A stretch of DNA of 43,143 nucleotides, from assembly GCA_023245855.1 (NCBI GenBank), contig JAHFJL010000004.1, positions 1 to 43,143 on the forward strand. Reading direction: 5' to 3'. The notes under the pieces were generated by a model. The model saw nothing but the letters and a program-made list of their open reading frames with translations, was not told the origin of the DNA and made no database searches. Positions 43,041 to 43,143 of the stretch are shown one piece after another; positions within the stretch are counted from its first letter, which is position 1, and each line of letters begins with the position of its first letter. The DNA comes from a bacterium. Its GTDB lineage: Bacteria; Patescibacteriota; Gracilibacteria; Absconditabacterales; Absconditicoccaceae. Made by a program: the position numbers and the translations under genes.

Positions 43041-43143
43041 ATGTATTTTGCAATCCTAGGAAAAAATCCAGAAATAAGTATGGCAGAACTTGAATTCGCT
43101 CAGATAAAAGAGATGAGCTATCCAAAAAAGGGGATAGTGATTT
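43041..43143 (+). CDS. Probable THUMP/TRM11-like RNA methyltransferase, 3'-truncated
   Basis: Thirty-four codons are visible before the window ends: MYFAILGKNPEISMAELEFA and onward. The opening 'YFAILGxNPEISxAEL' is the usual N-terminus of TRM11/THUMP-type tRNA guanine methyltransferases common in CPR and archaea. No catalytic motif is in view, so this rests on the first 20 residues only. Confidence 0.5.
   Translation, partial: MYFAILGKNPEISMAELEFAQIKEMSYPKKGIVI

Overview
The window comes from a bacterium that reads UGA as glycine (translation table 25), the code of the Gracilibacteria and Absconditabacteria (SR1) within the Patescibacteria/CPR. The evidence is internal. Conserved glycines of ribosomal protein L1, GyrA, HtrA, DnaE, FtsI, IF-2 and others fall exactly on in-frame TGA codons, and reading TGA as glycine joins the short standard-code fragments into full-length proteins. 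Nearly all genes end in TAA or TAG. The DNA is AT-rich, intergenic gaps are short, Shine-Dalgarno sequences are not obvious, and several promoters fit the sigma-70 pattern with a 16-base spacer. I saw no tRNA or rRNA gene, insertion sequence or CRISPR array. All coordinates below use the UGA=Gly reading.

Layout. 1-630 is the end of rplA. 694-6238 (minus) holds ftsX, a TPR protein, an HtrA protease and gyrA. 6239-9840 has small orphan genes around a CPA2-type cation/proton antiporter. 9840-11241 carries yjbQ and ispH. 11253-14114 (minus) has ybaB and a class B penicillin-binding protein. 14248-22924 (plus) runs from a pilin-like membrane protein through a dnaE without its PHP domain, a DHH phosphoesterase, a priming sugar-phosphate transferase, a YfiH-family protein and ligA. 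22974-27127 has a small orphan gene, a DUF2461 gene, pth and infB. 27229-30502 is a surface-protein island: a tandem-repeat array next to a promoter, a TGA-rich adhesin-like gene, and a protein with a Bacteroidota type IX secretion sorting domain and no TGA codon. 30589-32128 has trigger factor and a small gene. 32228-34468 (minus) has a TIM-barrel protein, an EEP-family phosphatase/nuclease and a broken or frameshifted small gene. 34603-39654 (plus) has miaB, uppS, dnaN, a type IV prepilin-like gene and a nucleotidyltransferase-like gene. 39912-43143 has ftsA, ftsZ, a tiny ORF, atpC and the start of a probable THUMP/TRM11-like methyltransferase.

The genes form a core of replication (dnaE, dnaN, ligA, gyrA), division and wall synthesis (ftsA, ftsZ, ftsX, ftsI, uppS, priming transferase), translation (rplA, infB, pth, miaB) and protein quality control (htrA, tig), with a surface layer of pilins and adhesins as expected of an attached, host-dependent cell. 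The most notable points are the T9SS-domain protein in a UGA=Gly genome, the PHP-less DnaE, a gene whose only stop before its terminator is TGA, a recurring heptanucleotide repeat in intergenic DNA (once inside ligA), and 33-base tandem repeats running into the adhesin promoter.
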